Below the pieces are notes generated by a model that ran no database searches, was not told the origin of the DNA, and saw nothing but the letters and a program-made list of their open reading frames with translations. Positions 33,305 through 41,511 of a stretch of 64,000 bases of DNA are shown here, piece after piece. Made by a program: the position numbers and the translations under genes. Within the stretch, counting starts at the first letter, position 1, and each line of letters begins with the position of its first letter. The stretch lies in contig JBLXEY010000002.1 of assembly GCA_048262655.1 (NCBI GenBank), positions 620,001 to 684,000 of the forward strand, read 5' to 3'. The stretch is from JABMNT01 sp048262655. Its GTDB lineage: Bacteria; Pseudomonadota; Alphaproteobacteria; Rhodospirillales; Casp-alpha2.

Positions 33305-35422
33305 ATGGCCGTTACCTCTCCGAAACTGTTACACGACATCCGTTCTTATTTCATATCCTCTTTCGCATCAGCTTTCTTGCTGATCGCGACCAGCGTTTCT
33401 TTTTATGGTCTCGCAAGCGCACAAGAAACACCTCCTGCCTTTGAACTATCATCATCAGAAAAAGCCTGGTTGGCTGCGCATCCTGATATCCGTTTGGCCA
33501 TCGATATCGACTGGGCCCCGTTCGAATTTGTTGATAATGAGAATCAATATAGAGGAATGGCTGCCGAGTACATCCGACTTGTCGAACAACGCCTGGGCAT
33601 AACACTCATGATCGATAAACAGCGACCGTGGGATAAAATGGTTGAGGCAGTAAAAAACCATGATCTCGACGCCTTCTCCTTGGTTGTTCGAACACCACAG
33701 CGCGATGCGTATCTAAATTTTACAAAGCCCTACATGTCCTTTCCCATGGTCATAGTGACCCTCGACGAAGAACCGTTCATTGATGGTATTGAGGCGTTGC
33801 ATAACCGCGTTGTCGGCGTCGTAAAAAGTTATGCGTCTCATGACTTGTTAACTCGAAACCACCCGGACCTGCAACTTCGGCCATCACAAAACGTTCGCAA
33901 GGGCCTTGAGGCTGTTTCAAATGGCCAAACCTATGCCTTCGTTGGAAACCTGGCAGTGGTTGGACAAGTGATCCGGGATGAAGGCCTCTCCAACCTTAAG
34001 ATTTCCGGACAAACTCCCTACCGCTTTGAACTAAGCATGGCAGCTCGCAAAGACTGGCCGGAGTTAATTCCAATACTTCAAAAAGCCTTGGACTCGATAT
34101 CCATCGAAGAACGTGACGCAATATACGACCGATGGATTCGGCTGACATTTCACGAGGAAGTCGATTATCGACTGATTTTCCTAATCCTGGCAGGAGCGTC
34201 GATGATCGTTTTTGTTATCTACTCAAGAAACAGAAAGCTGCGACGCGAGATGGATCTTCGGCACGATGTCGAAATCGCACTGAAAGAAAGTGAAGAAAAG
34301 TATCGGGCCATGTTCACATCGGCCAACGTTGGCCTGGCATTATGCAAAATGGACGGGACTCTTCTGGATGTGAATGAAGGGTATTGTCAAATTCTTGGGC
34401 GGTCGAAGCGCGAAACGCTAGCCCTGACATATTGGGATATTACACCCAGCGCCTACGCGCCTCAGGAAGCGCTGCAATTGGAATCCCTGAAAAAGGATGG
34501 CAAGTACGGGCCTTATGAAAAAGAATATTTGCGTTATGACGGCACCACTATTCCTGTTTTACTCAACGGCTCTTTAATCCAAACGGCAAAGGGAGAAGAT
34601 CTCATCTGGTCTGTCGTTCATGATATTTCGGATCGAAAGAAATCAGAAGAAAAAGCCTTGTCTGCAATGGTAAAGGCAAAAGAAGCGAGCAGAGCGAAAT
34701 CTGAATTTCTAGCAAACATGAGCCACGAACTGCGAACCCCATTAAATGCCATCGTCGGATTCTCCGAGGCGCTCATACATCAAACATTTGGGCCTTTGGG
34801 AAGCGTCAAAAACCTTACGTCGGTGTCCTCGATTAACGAAGCGGGAAAGCATTTGACAGAAATCATCAGCGATATTCTCGATATTTCGAAGATCGAGGCA
34901 AGTGTACTGGATGTTGATGAGGAAGCGATTGTCCCCTTGGACATCGTGACTGAAGCGATAAGAATGATCCGACCCGATGCGAATAAGCGGAGTATCACTA
35001 TACTTAAAGAGTGCCCGGAAGAATCGCCCGGCTTGAGGGCTGACCGGGTTCGTGTAAAACAGGTTTTGTTAAACCTTCTCAGCAATGCCATCAAGTTCAC
35101 ACCCGAGGGCGGAAGCATTACAGTGCAGACGGCCTTCGATGATGATGGCTGCCATGTGTTTAGCATTTCAGATACAGGCATTGGCATCGAAGATGCCGAC
35201 GTCTCAAAGGTCCTGGAGCCTTTTGGGCAAGTGGCAGAAAGCTTCAAACGAAACCATGGTGGCACAGGTCTTGGTCTGCCGATCTGCGATTCCTTGATGA
35301 AGCTTCACGGCGGGACCCTAACGTTGGAAAGTAAAATTGGGCGCGGCACCACAGTGACGGTGAGATTTCCACCTGAGCGAACAATGACGGCAGAGGCCAC
35401 GGAAACAGGACACCCAAGATAA
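33305..35422 (+). CDS. Sensor histidine kinase with periplasmic SBP_bac_3 domain and PAS
   Basis: The frame opens at GTG 33245, but AGAAAGG at 33291-33297 lies 7 bp before ATG 33305, which is chosen (705 aa). Order of domains: export/TM segment about 12-40, solute-binding SBP_bac_3 domain about 50-275 (DIRLAIDIDWAPFEF, YRGMAAEYIRLVEQRLGI), TM about 283-303, PAS about 325-440, HisKA with H box ANMSHELRTPLNAIVGF near 472, and HATPase with LLNLLSNAIKFTPEGG, DTGIGIE and GGTGLGLPI to about 690. It has no receiver domain and no response regulator beside it. It probably senses an amino acid or similar small solute. Confidence 0.9.
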   Translation: MAVTSPKLLHDIRSYFISSFASAFLLIATSVSFYGLASAQETPPAFELSSSEKAWLAAHPDIRLAIDIDWAPFEFVDNENQYRGMAAEYIRLVEQRLGITLMIDKQRPWDKMVEAVKNHDLDAFSLVVRTPQRDAYLNFTKPYMSFPMVIVTLDEEPFIDGIEALHNRVVGVVKSYASHDLLTRNHPDLQLRPSQNVRKGLEAVSNGQTYAFVGNLAVVGQVIRDEGLSNLKISGQTPYRFELSMAARKDWPELIPILQKALDSISIEERDAIYDRWIRLTFHEEVDYRLIFLILAGASMIVFVIYSRNRKLRREMDLRHDVEIALKESEEKYRAMFTSANVGLALCKMDGTLLDVNEGYCQILGRSKRETLALTYWDITPSAYAPQEALQLESLKKDGKYGPYEKEYLRYDGTTIPVLLNGSLIQTAKGEDLIWSVVHDISDRKKSEEKALSAMVKAKEASRAKSEFLANMSHELRTPLNAIVGFSEALIHQTFGPLGSVKNLTSVSSINEAGKHLTEIISDILDISKIEASVLDVDEEAIVPLDIVTEAIRMIRPDANKRSITILKECPEESPGLRADRVRVKQVLLNLLSNAIKFTPEGGSITVQTAFDDDGCHVFSISDTGIGIEDADVSKVLEPFGQVAESFKRNHGGTGLGLPICDSLMKLHGGTLTLESKIGRGTTVTVRFPPERTMTAEATETGHPR

Positions 35423-35582
35423 AGGCTGCTCAACAATTGAGTGTAAAATGGGAGAAGAAATGAATTATGGCGCAGTATATGCAAGCAGTATATGCAAAAC
35501 GAATATAAAAGGCGCCGACGTCGGCACCTAATGTGTCAATAGTCGACTCCCACTTGCACATGATCCAACCAGGAAATGACCT

Positions 35583-36122
35583 ATGCAGATATCGACAGAC
35601 TTTATAGGCCGTGAACAAGAAATTGTTGAACTGTTTAGTTTGACCTTTAGCGCATCGGAAGGCTCTGAGGAAGGTGCCCGAATAGGTCGCTTGGTCCATG
35701 ATCTTTTGCACAGCACCGCAGGGGACGATCTATATGTCTTCTTGGCATTGAATGCGAACGATCTGATCGGAGCCGTGATCTTCACACGGTTCGCCTACGA
35801 CCAGGACCCCAGAACCGTTTTCCTGCTTTCGCCTTTAGCCGTTGCGACCGAACACCAGCGAAAAGGGATTGGGCAAAAACTTGTAACTGAAGGTTTAAAC
35901 GCTCTTAAACACACCGGCATCGATATCGCCGTGACCTATGGCGATCCCAATTACTATGGGCGTGTCGGTTTCATTCAAATAAGCGATATCATTGCGCAAC
36001 CGCCGTTCAATCTAAGCATGCCCGAAGGATGGCTTGCACAATCTTTAAACGGTCAAACGTTAGCCCCCCTAACGGGACCCTCTCGTTGCGTCGCGGCTCT
36101 CAGAGATGCAACACTCTGGTAA
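35583..36122 (+). CDS. GNAT-family N-acetyltransferase
   Basis: The 179-residue protein has the GNAT acetyl-CoA motif A, LSPLAVATEHQRKGIGQKLV near residue 87, and the following NYYGRVGFIQ, as in YhbS-type enzymes. It transfers an acetyl group from acetyl-CoA to an unknown amine, possibly a small metabolite or protein N-terminus. It stands alone, between a sensor kinase and the convergent PPK2 gene. No substrate clue is visible. Confidence 0.85.
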   Translation: MQISTDFIGREQEIVELFSLTFSASEGSEEGARIGRLVHDLLHSTAGDDLYVFLALNANDLIGAVIFTRFAYDQDPRTVFLLSPLAVATEHQRKGIGQKLVTEGLNALKHTGIDIAVTYGDPNYYGRVGFIQISDIIAQPPFNLSMPEGWLAQSLNGQTLAPLTGPSRCVAALRDATLW

Positions 36123-36165
36123 GTTCTGAAGCTAATCAAGGGAAAGCCCCTTGCTGGATGAAAGG

Positions 36166-37185
36166 TCAAATCCGAAGCTTTTTCTTTTCTGGATCAAAAT
36201 CTGCGAGCGTTTCATAAAATCCGTCTGCGGACCCCACCAAGCGCGTATCGGGCGTCGTATTAATCGATTCATTCTTTCCCGGATACGGCATATTACTGAG
36301 AAAATTACGCATGCAGTTGATCCGGGCCCGTTTTTTGTCATCGGAACGGACCACTGTCCATGGCGCATCAGCCGTATGGGTATAAAAAAACATACTTTCT
36401 TTTGCTTCCGAGTAATCGTCCCAACGGTCCAGCGATTCAAGATCAATAGGGCTTAACTTCCATTGTTTTAAAGGGTCCATTTGACGAGATTGAAAACGTC
36501 TCAATTGCTCTTCGCGGCTAACGGAAAACCAATATTTGAAAAGCCGGATACCGCTGCGAACGAGCATCCGTTCAAACTCCGGAACCTGGCGCATAAACTC
36601 CATATATTCGGCCGGCGTACAAAATTCCATAACCCGCTCGACCCCAGCTCGATTGTACCAGGATCGATCAAAAAAAACGATCTCGCCTTTGGTTGGCAAT
36701 TGCTCAACATAACGCTGAAAATACCACTGCCCCCGTTCTTCGTCGGTCGGTTTCTCGAGTGCCACAACCCGTGCACCGCGTGGGTTCAAATGTTCTGTAA
36801 AACGCTTGATCGTTCCCCCTTTACCGGCCGCATCGCGCCCTTCAAAAACACACAGAACGCGTTCACCGCTCTCCTTAACCCAGTTCTGAACCTTCAACAA
36901 CTCAATCTGCAATTCCTTTTTACGGGCCTCATACTGATCGCGTTGCATGCGTTTTTTGTATGGGTAGTTAGCGGGCAATGGGCTTTTCTTTGTTTTCACA
37001 GGCGCTTTTTTTAACAACGCATGGCGCGCTTGTTCACCGTTCATTTTTTTCGCTGATGTTGCACCCGTTTTACCCGGCTTAGGTAATTTGGCGACGACAG
37101 CAATTTTCGATACTTTTTTCGAAGCCCGCTCATTTTTTTTCGATGTCATATTCCCATCCTGTTTTACAAAATCATTCGAAACCAT
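36166..37185 (-). CDS. ppk2: Polyphosphate kinase 2
   Basis: The 339-residue protein has a Lys-rich N-terminal extension of about 75 residues, then the PPK2 core. VLCVFEGRDAAGKGGTIKRF near residue 110 is the Walker A, EIVFFDRSWYNRAGVERVM near 168 the Walker B, and RWDDYSEAKESMFFYTHTAD near 252 the family lid region. It interconverts polyphosphate and nucleoside di/triphosphates; one-domain enzymes of this length are usually class I (NDP to NTP). It lies 54 bp downstream of the Lys/Ala-rich gene on the same strand. Since Lys-rich proteins bind polyphosphate, the pairing may be functional. Confidence 0.93.
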   Translation of the reverse strand: MVSNDFVKQDGNMTSKKNERASKKVSKIAVVAKLPKPGKTGATSAKKMNGEQARHALLKKAPVKTKKSPLPANYPYKKRMQRDQYEARKKELQIELLKVQNWVKESGERVLCVFEGRDAAGKGGTIKRFTEHLNPRGARVVALEKPTDEERGQWYFQRYVEQLPTKGEIVFFDRSWYNRAGVERVMEFCTPAEYMEFMRQVPEFERMLVRSGIRLFKYWFSVSREEQLRRFQSRQMDPLKQWKLSPIDLESLDRWDDYSEAKESMFFYTHTADAPWTVVRSDDKKRARINCMRNFLSNMPYPGKNESINTTPDTRLVGSADGFYETLADFDPEKKKLRI

Positions 37186-37239
37186 ATCTTAACGTGCTCA
37201 AGGCGCGTATTGATTTGAATTCAACGACTATTCGCAGAT

Positions 37240-37944
37240 CTATTTTTTAGACTTTTTCTTTTTATCGCGGGCCTTCTTCGTCACTGACTTCTTTTTATCG
37301 CCGGTCTTTTTGACGGCCTTCTCATTGAGTGCTTTTTTCTTGGCGGCCTTTTTCTTTGCTTCCTTCTTCTTGGCCTCCTTCTTGGCCTCCTTCTTAGCCT
37401 CCTTCTTAGCCTCCTTCTTGGCGTCCTTCTTGGCGTCCTTCTTCTTGGCCGCTATCTTGGCTTCCTTCTTCTTGGCCGCTTTCTTTTTTTCCGCTTTTTT
37501 ATCGGCCTTTTTTGCGGTCGAAGCCTGAGCCGATTTCTTCTTTACATCACTTGATTTAGAGCCTTTCTTCACGGCATCTTTCTTCTTCGTATCTTTCTTT
37601 TTGGCTTCATCCTTGTCGGTCTTCGGGGCCTTTATGCTTGGCGTTTTAATCTGCTGAGATGCCGGTTCCGTTGACGTCGTTGCTGCGGATTTTTCAGACA
37701 GCGCAGGCACTTTAGCAGCAGGCTTCCTGGTCACTGGCTTCTTAGCCACAGGTTTCTTAGCCACGGGTTTCTTAACGGCAGGTTGCCGGGTTGCCGGCGT
37801 CGTGGTGGCCGACTTGGTCACGACAGGCCTTCGGGTCGCTGGTTTAGGGGCAGTCGACTTTCTGGTTGCCGTCGATCGGGATACCGGTTTTTTAACTGCT
37901 GCTGTCTTCGCCTTCGGCTTTTCTGCCAATAATTTTTCTACCAT
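37240..37944 (-). CDS. Lysine/alanine-rich histone-H1-like protein
   Basis: The 234-residue protein is made almost wholly of Lys, Ala, Pro, Thr, Ser and Glu. The N-terminal third has AVKKPVAKKPVAKKPVTRKP-type KKPV/KKPA repeats like AlgP or histone H1 tails. The C-terminal half has KKEAK/KKDAK repeats, encoded by a 12-bp DNA tandem repeat. It has no fold recognisable by motif and is probably disordered; it would bind DNA, RNA or polyphosphate. It forms a unit with ppk2 (54-bp gap). Length is likely to vary between strains because of the repeat. Confidence 0.8.
   Translation of the reverse strand: MVEKLLAEKPKAKTAAVKKPVSRSTATRKSTAPKPATRRPVVTKSATTTPATRQPAVKKPVAKKPVAKKPVTRKPAAKVPALSEKSAATTSTEPASQQIKTPSIKAPKTDKDEAKKKDTKKKDAVKKGSKSSDVKKKSAQASTAKKADKKAEKKKAAKKKEAKIAAKKKDAKKDAKKEAKKEAKKEAKKEAKKKEAKKKAAKKKALNEKAVKKTGDKKKSVTKKARDKKKKSKK
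37367..37435. repeat. 12-bp tandem repeat within the Lys/Ala-rich gene
   Basis: The unit TCCTTCTTGGCC or a one- or two-base variant repeats five times at 37376-37435, with a partial unit before it. On the minus strand it codes K-(E/D)-A-K tetrapeptides. Pure 12-bp units keep the frame on expansion or contraction, so the tail length can change without loss of the gene. Confidence 0.85.
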
Positions 37945-38308
37945 AACGTTTCCCGTCCCTGTCCTGTATTAACCAAAAGAATCTGTCACCCGGCAAAGCG
38001 GTCGCACAACGATCTCCGGTATGGCCCGCTCAAATCGTCGATGAACCGTGAACCGATTATCGGAACACCTGATTTTATCAACTGTGAAACAAGTTTAATA
38101 AGAACATGCCGTCGGTGCCATGATCTGGATCAAGATCGCGGTGCAGCACATCAAATTTATGGAGAACCAATACCGTTCACGCCATAACGATGTGCGATAA
38201 AAATATAGGTGGAGTGGACCTTAAGATTCTGGGTTACGTTTTCAGGGATATGTGACCATAGAACGCAAAGCCGTCCAGACAACCTGCGCCGTTTCAAACC
38301 GTTCCCTT
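37945..38308. promoter_or_regulatory. Intergenic region with FNR/FixK-like box
   Basis: This stretch holds the promoter region of the Lys/Ala-rich gene and the downstream end of the frameshifted gene. ATGAT-CTGG-ATCAA at 38120-38133 differs from the FNR/FixK consensus TTGAT-N4-ATCAA by one base. It lies 176 bp upstream of the Lys/Ala-rich ATG, rather far for direct control. No gene or strong terminator was found. Confidence 0.4.
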
Positions 38309-38821
38309 TTAGGTCGCCTGCTTATTCAACAGGCTTTCCATGATACAATCGGCCAGTTGTCGGACATTGGTCAAATGATGCGACAAACCATTGCCGACCT
38401 TTACATGACCGCAATAAAAAGAATCACCAATGGGGATCGCTGGCACGTTGTGAATTTGCGGTAATTTTCCCGAACCCAATTTGATATGAGGCTCCCAAAG
38501 AAAAGGCCTTTCGATCCATATCTCCCTATCCCCGCTATTGAGTTCGCTCAGCAATGCAAACAATGACGATATTCTGGGATCCAAAAGATTTGTATTTTCG
38601 TGATCGATTTTCATTAACGGCTCTAAAGGGATGCGGCGCGACACTACAGAAAAGAGCCTCTCGTAATAAATCGGATCAATATTTAGGATAATGATAATTT
38701 CGTTTATGGGCGCCGCTAACTTTCCGGGCCAAACGTAAAAGAGATTATCTTCGTTTTGTTTCTTAACAAACTCAATTATGGGTTCGTAAAAGTTGATCGG
38801 TATGCCCGTGATTTTGAACAT
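38309..38821 (-). CDS. C-terminal fragment of a frameshifted flavoprotein-like gene
   Basis: As listed, this is a 170-residue frame starting at ATG 38821 (MFKITGIPINFYEPIIEFVK), with no SD and no recognisable domain. The reading frame remains open upstream of this ATG to the A8 run near 38900, and the upstream gene runs into the same A8 run in the neighbouring frame. The fragment is best read as the second half of one gene (see 38309-39801). ERPFLWEPHIKLGSGK and SHHLTNVRQLADCIMESLL near the end resemble the C-terminal cap part of FAD-dependent hydroxylase/halogenase-like proteins, but this is a weak resemblance. Confidence 0.55.
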   Translation of the reverse strand: MFKITGIPINFYEPIIEFVKKQNEDNLFYVWPGKLAAPINEIIIILNIDPIYYERLFSVVSRRIPLEPLMKIDHENTNLLDPRISSLFALLSELNSGDREIWIERPFLWEPHIKLGSGKLPQIHNVPAIPIGDSFYCGHVKVGNGLSHHLTNVRQLADCIMESLLNKQAT

Positions 38822-38877
38822 GGCATACTTAAGTTGATTCCCCTTGTAATGAGGATAGTGACGCCCATTTATTTTGA

Positions 38878-39801
38878 CTAAATTGAAATCCAGCGTTTTA
38901 TTTTTTTTGTACTGGAACTGTTGTTTTTTAGGTCCGCAGAAACGGTAAAATTTTCCGGTCCGTAATCGGCTGAATACAGATGGTCAATTTTTGCGGCCGT
39001 CGCGTCCACAACCAGGTGCGCCTTTGTGGCCTCAATAAAGCGCGTATCCAGATCCGGATTAACGTAAAATTTGACGCCCCGTTTTTTACAGCTCAGAAAT
39101 AAAAATGTTTCGAACACATGGATCGGGACGCCCATAAAGGCTTCCGCACCGAAACTTCGGAACAGATCAACAAGTTCTGGCTCGACAACGCCCTCAATCA
39201 AATGCAGGGGAATGTTGGTGAGCCAGTTTCGCGAATACGGTTTTTTAACGCCATCCCGATCTCCCCTATTTTCGCACACCACCAGACTAACAGCGTTACC
39301 AAGTTTTCTTTTTAGAACATTCGCTAAAACAAGCCCCGCGCACCCGGCCCCGAGTATGACAAGGTTAATTTTGTCTCTGCTCAAGTGCTCCTTTACAGCA
39401 GATATTCTTTCGTCATCGCCAGTAAGGGAGATAAAGCTGTCGTGAAGCATTTCGGCGTTGTTCATTGAAACTGTGTTCAGGACGAAACGCCAACGCGATT
39501 TCAGATCTCTGATTTCCGCCAGTCTGTCGAAAAAATCACCCCCGTCGTCAACGATAGGCACTTGGGGTGCGTCTGGCTCCGGCAGATTACTGGCTATTTG
39601 GGATGGCGGACGGAGAAACTTATGATCCATTTCGCCAAACAAAAAAGGCTCGTCAGCGGCAAGGGCGAAATGCCATCCCTTAAACGCGGTTGCCAGAACA
39701 TCATTTGTTTGATTGTGTCTGAAGTCTTCCAGGTCTTGTATCAGATGGGCTGAGTTAAATGACAACAAACTGAGAGCCCCTTTATCATAACATTCAGACA
39801 C
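38878..39801 (-). CDS. N-terminal fragment: protein with FAD/NAD-binding Rossmann motif
   Basis: The 307-residue frame has about 140 residues without recognisable motif (start MSECYDKGALSLLSFNSAHL), then a dinucleotide-binding beta-alpha-beta, INLVILGAGCAGLVLANVLK near residues 144-163. The continuation (RNWLTNIPLHLIEGVVEPEL, then GVPIHVFETFLFLSCKKRGVKF and AHLVVDATAAK) follows the pattern of FAD-dependent hydroxylases, halogenases or lycopene-cyclase-like enzymes. The frame ends soon after the A8 run, where it breaks from the C-terminal fragment. The position of the Rossmann motif at residue 144 rather than near the start is unusual and may reflect a fused N-terminal domain. Confidence 0.65.
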   Translation of the reverse strand: MSECYDKGALSLLSFNSAHLIQDLEDFRHNQTNDVLATAFKGWHFALAADEPFLFGEMDHKFLRPPSQIASNLPEPDAPQVPIVDDGGDFFDRLAEIRDLKSRWRFVLNTVSMNNAEMLHDSFISLTGDDERISAVKEHLSRDKINLVILGAGCAGLVLANVLKRKLGNAVSLVVCENRGDRDGVKKPYSRNWLTNIPLHLIEGVVEPELVDLFRSFGAEAFMGVPIHVFETFLFLSCKKRGVKFYVNPDLDTRFIEATKAHLVVDATAAKIDHLYSADYGPENFTVSADLKNNSSSTKKIKRWISI

Positions 39802-40027
39802 CTTCTTATCGGCAAAGCATTAAAATACACTTTAGAGAGAGGGGCCACGCTAAGGTCTGTCTGCCCAAGTTTCTCTAAGGACATCAAGGCTGCTGGAAGC
39901 CCTTGGCCACGAAGAGCCGATCACGTCCATTGAACCAAAACCCCCGCACAAAAGCGCGGCCTTGTGATGTTTCGATCGATACGTTTTTCAGAAGAGCCCT
40001 CGAAGTATTCCGCCATCAAATTTAAAA

Positions 40028-40044
40028 TGGCGACCCCTACGGGA
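40028..40044. repeat. attL core repeat
   Basis: TGGCGACCCCTACGGGA is identical to 47908-47924, the 3' end of tRNA-Glu. The flanking bases differ at once on the right (AGAT versus TTCG) and differ on the left (AAAA versus AAGT), so the identity block is exactly 17 bp. It marks the far end of the element from the tRNA. Confidence 0.88.
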
Positions 40045-40106
40045 AGATGCCCCATTACATAAATATATTTAATTAATTCAGTATATTAATAACTTACAGT
40101 GTGATA

Positions 40107-40132
40107 CCGTATACATAAACCGTATACACATA
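40107..40132. repeat. Left arm-type repeat of the recombinase
   Basis: CCGTATACATAAACCGTATACACATA contains two copies of CCGTATACA in tandem with a 13-bp period. The first 16 bases are identical to 47822-47837 near the right end. It begins 62 bp from the attL core and 21 bp before the recombinase ATG, so it may serve both as arm site and as autoregulatory operator. Confidence 0.7.
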
Positions 40133-40152
40133 CTATGTTTTGGTAGTTAATT

Positions 40153-41511
40153 ATGCCACGTAAGTCTAAACATTCATATCTTAAACTGCACCACAACACA
40201 TGGCATTTCAGGTATCGCCTTCCTTCTGATGTTCGCCATGCATTTGGTGGCAAACATGAGATTATTAAGTCTCTCAAGACCGATGATGTTAGGGAGGCCG
40301 AGAGACGTAAATACCAGCATCTTGACCTTATTGTGAATAGGATCAAAGCGATCCGTACAGGTGATGACACCAGCTTGCACAAAGCTGCCCTGTATTGGCG
40401 TAGCCTTATGAAAGAAAGTGATGAAGCACTTGGTGAGCTTGCGAGTGAGGCCCTTGATGAGGCCGTGAACACCTACATTGATGGTGGATGGTCAACAGTA
40501 CTTGGCGTGGCTGGCCGCAATCCAGATCAAATAGATGCTATTGAACGCAGCCCTAAAGGTGATCGCGTCCTTGAGTTTATGGATATCGCTTTGGGCAAGA
40601 ATGTTCCCTCGGGAACGTATATCTCAGACTGGGCGAAAGCCTACGATGTAAAGGCAAAGACACGGGACTTAGCCGTTTCTGAAGTCAAACGGTTTGTTGA
40701 AGAGTTTCCGTATTTGAATATGATTAACAAGAAAGCTGTCACCCAATGGATTGCGAAGAAGCGTGATGATGGTGCTGCTGTATCCACAATACGGAGATCC
40801 CTAACCCACATCGGCCAATACTGGCATTACCTTCAACGTCTTGAAGAGGTTCCAGACGAGTACAATCCGTTCACTGGGCATTCATTAAAGAAGAAAAACG
40901 GGGGGCAAACAGATGTTGTTGGGTTTACGCCGGATGAAGTCGTTTCCCTCCTTGATGCAGTTAAACAGAAGAACGACCAGCAGCTTTTGAACTTGATCAT
41001 CATTGCGGTTTACTCGGGCATGAGGATTGAAGAGATTTGCTCTATGAAGACGAGCAATGTCAGCAAGGACAGATTCAAAGTCACTGATACGAAGACCAAA
41101 GCCGGGACAAGGGAGATCCCGGTCTCAGATGCAATAAGCCCCCTAGTTAAACGTCTCATTGAGAATAGCAAGGATGGCTACCTGATAAGCGACCTGACAG
41201 CTGGAAGTTATGGCAATCGCAGCACAGCAATAGGTAAACGGTTCGGAAGGTTGAAATCGGGCTTAGATTTCCCATCCCGTTCCCATGTGTTCCATTCTTT
41301 TAGACATACTTTCTCCACGGCCCTACTCCGCACTGGGGCAAACAGCATCGTTATCGACTTTCTCATGGGCCATAAGTCGGACAACTTGGCGATCGACACC
41401 TACAGTGATGGCGCGAGTTTTAAGCAGAAGCAGGAAGCCATTTCAAAGATTAACATCATTGAGAATCTCGGAGAATACATCGAAACCAAGCAAAATAGCG
41501 GAGCTGAGTGA
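40153..41511 (+). CDS. int: Tyrosine recombinase / integrase of the element
   Basis: The 452-residue protein has an N-terminal arm-binding domain (LKLHHNTWHFRYRLPSDVRH, the common start of alphaproteobacterial island integrases). A SAM-like core-binding region about 170-270 follows, then the catalytic domain. The active-site residues appear as AVYSGMRIEEICSM near residue 296 (Arg), HSFRHTFSTALLR near 380 (His-x-x-Arg), and LMGHKSDNLAIDTYSDG near 403-419 (His and Tyr nucleophile). It inserts the element into the tRNA-Glu 3' end. Its stop overlaps the next gene's start (TGATG), implying coupling. Confidence 0.93.
   Translation: MPRKSKHSYLKLHHNTWHFRYRLPSDVRHAFGGKHEIIKSLKTDDVREAERRKYQHLDLIVNRIKAIRTGDDTSLHKAALYWRSLMKESDEALGELASEALDEAVNTYIDGGWSTVLGVAGRNPDQIDAIERSPKGDRVLEFMDIALGKNVPSGTYISDWAKAYDVKAKTRDLAVSEVKRFVEEFPYLNMINKKAVTQWIAKKRDDGAAVSTIRRSLTHIGQYWHYLQRLEEVPDEYNPFTGHSLKKKNGGQTDVVGFTPDEVVSLLDAVKQKNDQQLLNLIIIAVYSGMRIEEICSMKTSNVSKDRFKVTDTKTKAGTREIPVSDAISPLVKRLIENSKDGYLISDLTAGSYGNRSTAIGKRFGRLKSGLDFPSRSHVFHSFRHTFSTALLRTGANSIVIDFLMGHKSDNLAIDTYSDGASFKQKQEAISKINIIENLGEYIETKQNSGAE

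Larger units (their letters stand above)
38309..39801 (-). pseudogene. Flavoprotein-like gene split by a one-base frameshift at an A8 run
   Basis: The two frames join if the minus-strand run AC-A8-T is read as if it had nine A, or if the ribosome slips back by one. The bridge then reads TKKNKTLDFNLVKINGRHYP and HYKGNQLKYAMFKITG with no stop, and continues in the downstream frame. The combined protein would be about 495 aa. A disabled gene, a homopolymer sequencing error and a programmed -1 shift are all possible. A slippery A-AAA-AAA heptamer is present, but I saw no convincing stimulatory structure. Confidence 0.6.
39802..40152. other. Gene-free left junction of the integrated element
   Basis: It contains the chromosomal flank, a short hairpin (CGCCAT 40011-40016 with ATGGCG 40027-40032), the att repeat at 40028-40044, and AT-rich element DNA with recombinase arm-type repeats from 40107. 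No open frame of interest was found. The hairpin includes the CCA-like TGG of the att core, so before insertion it probably followed the tRNA-Glu 3' end. Confidence 0.6.

Noticed and set aside
37367..37435. Short regular repeats considered as a CRISPR-like array
   Set aside because: The unit is 12 bp with no spacers, lies in a coding frame and encodes K-E/D-A-K; not a CRISPR.
37310..37528. Plus-strand frame rich in Phe, Leu, Ala and Ser (FFLASFLASF-type), resembling a membrane protein
   Set aside because: It is the antisense reading of the KKEAK repeat and changes strictly with it; no SD and no independent signal.
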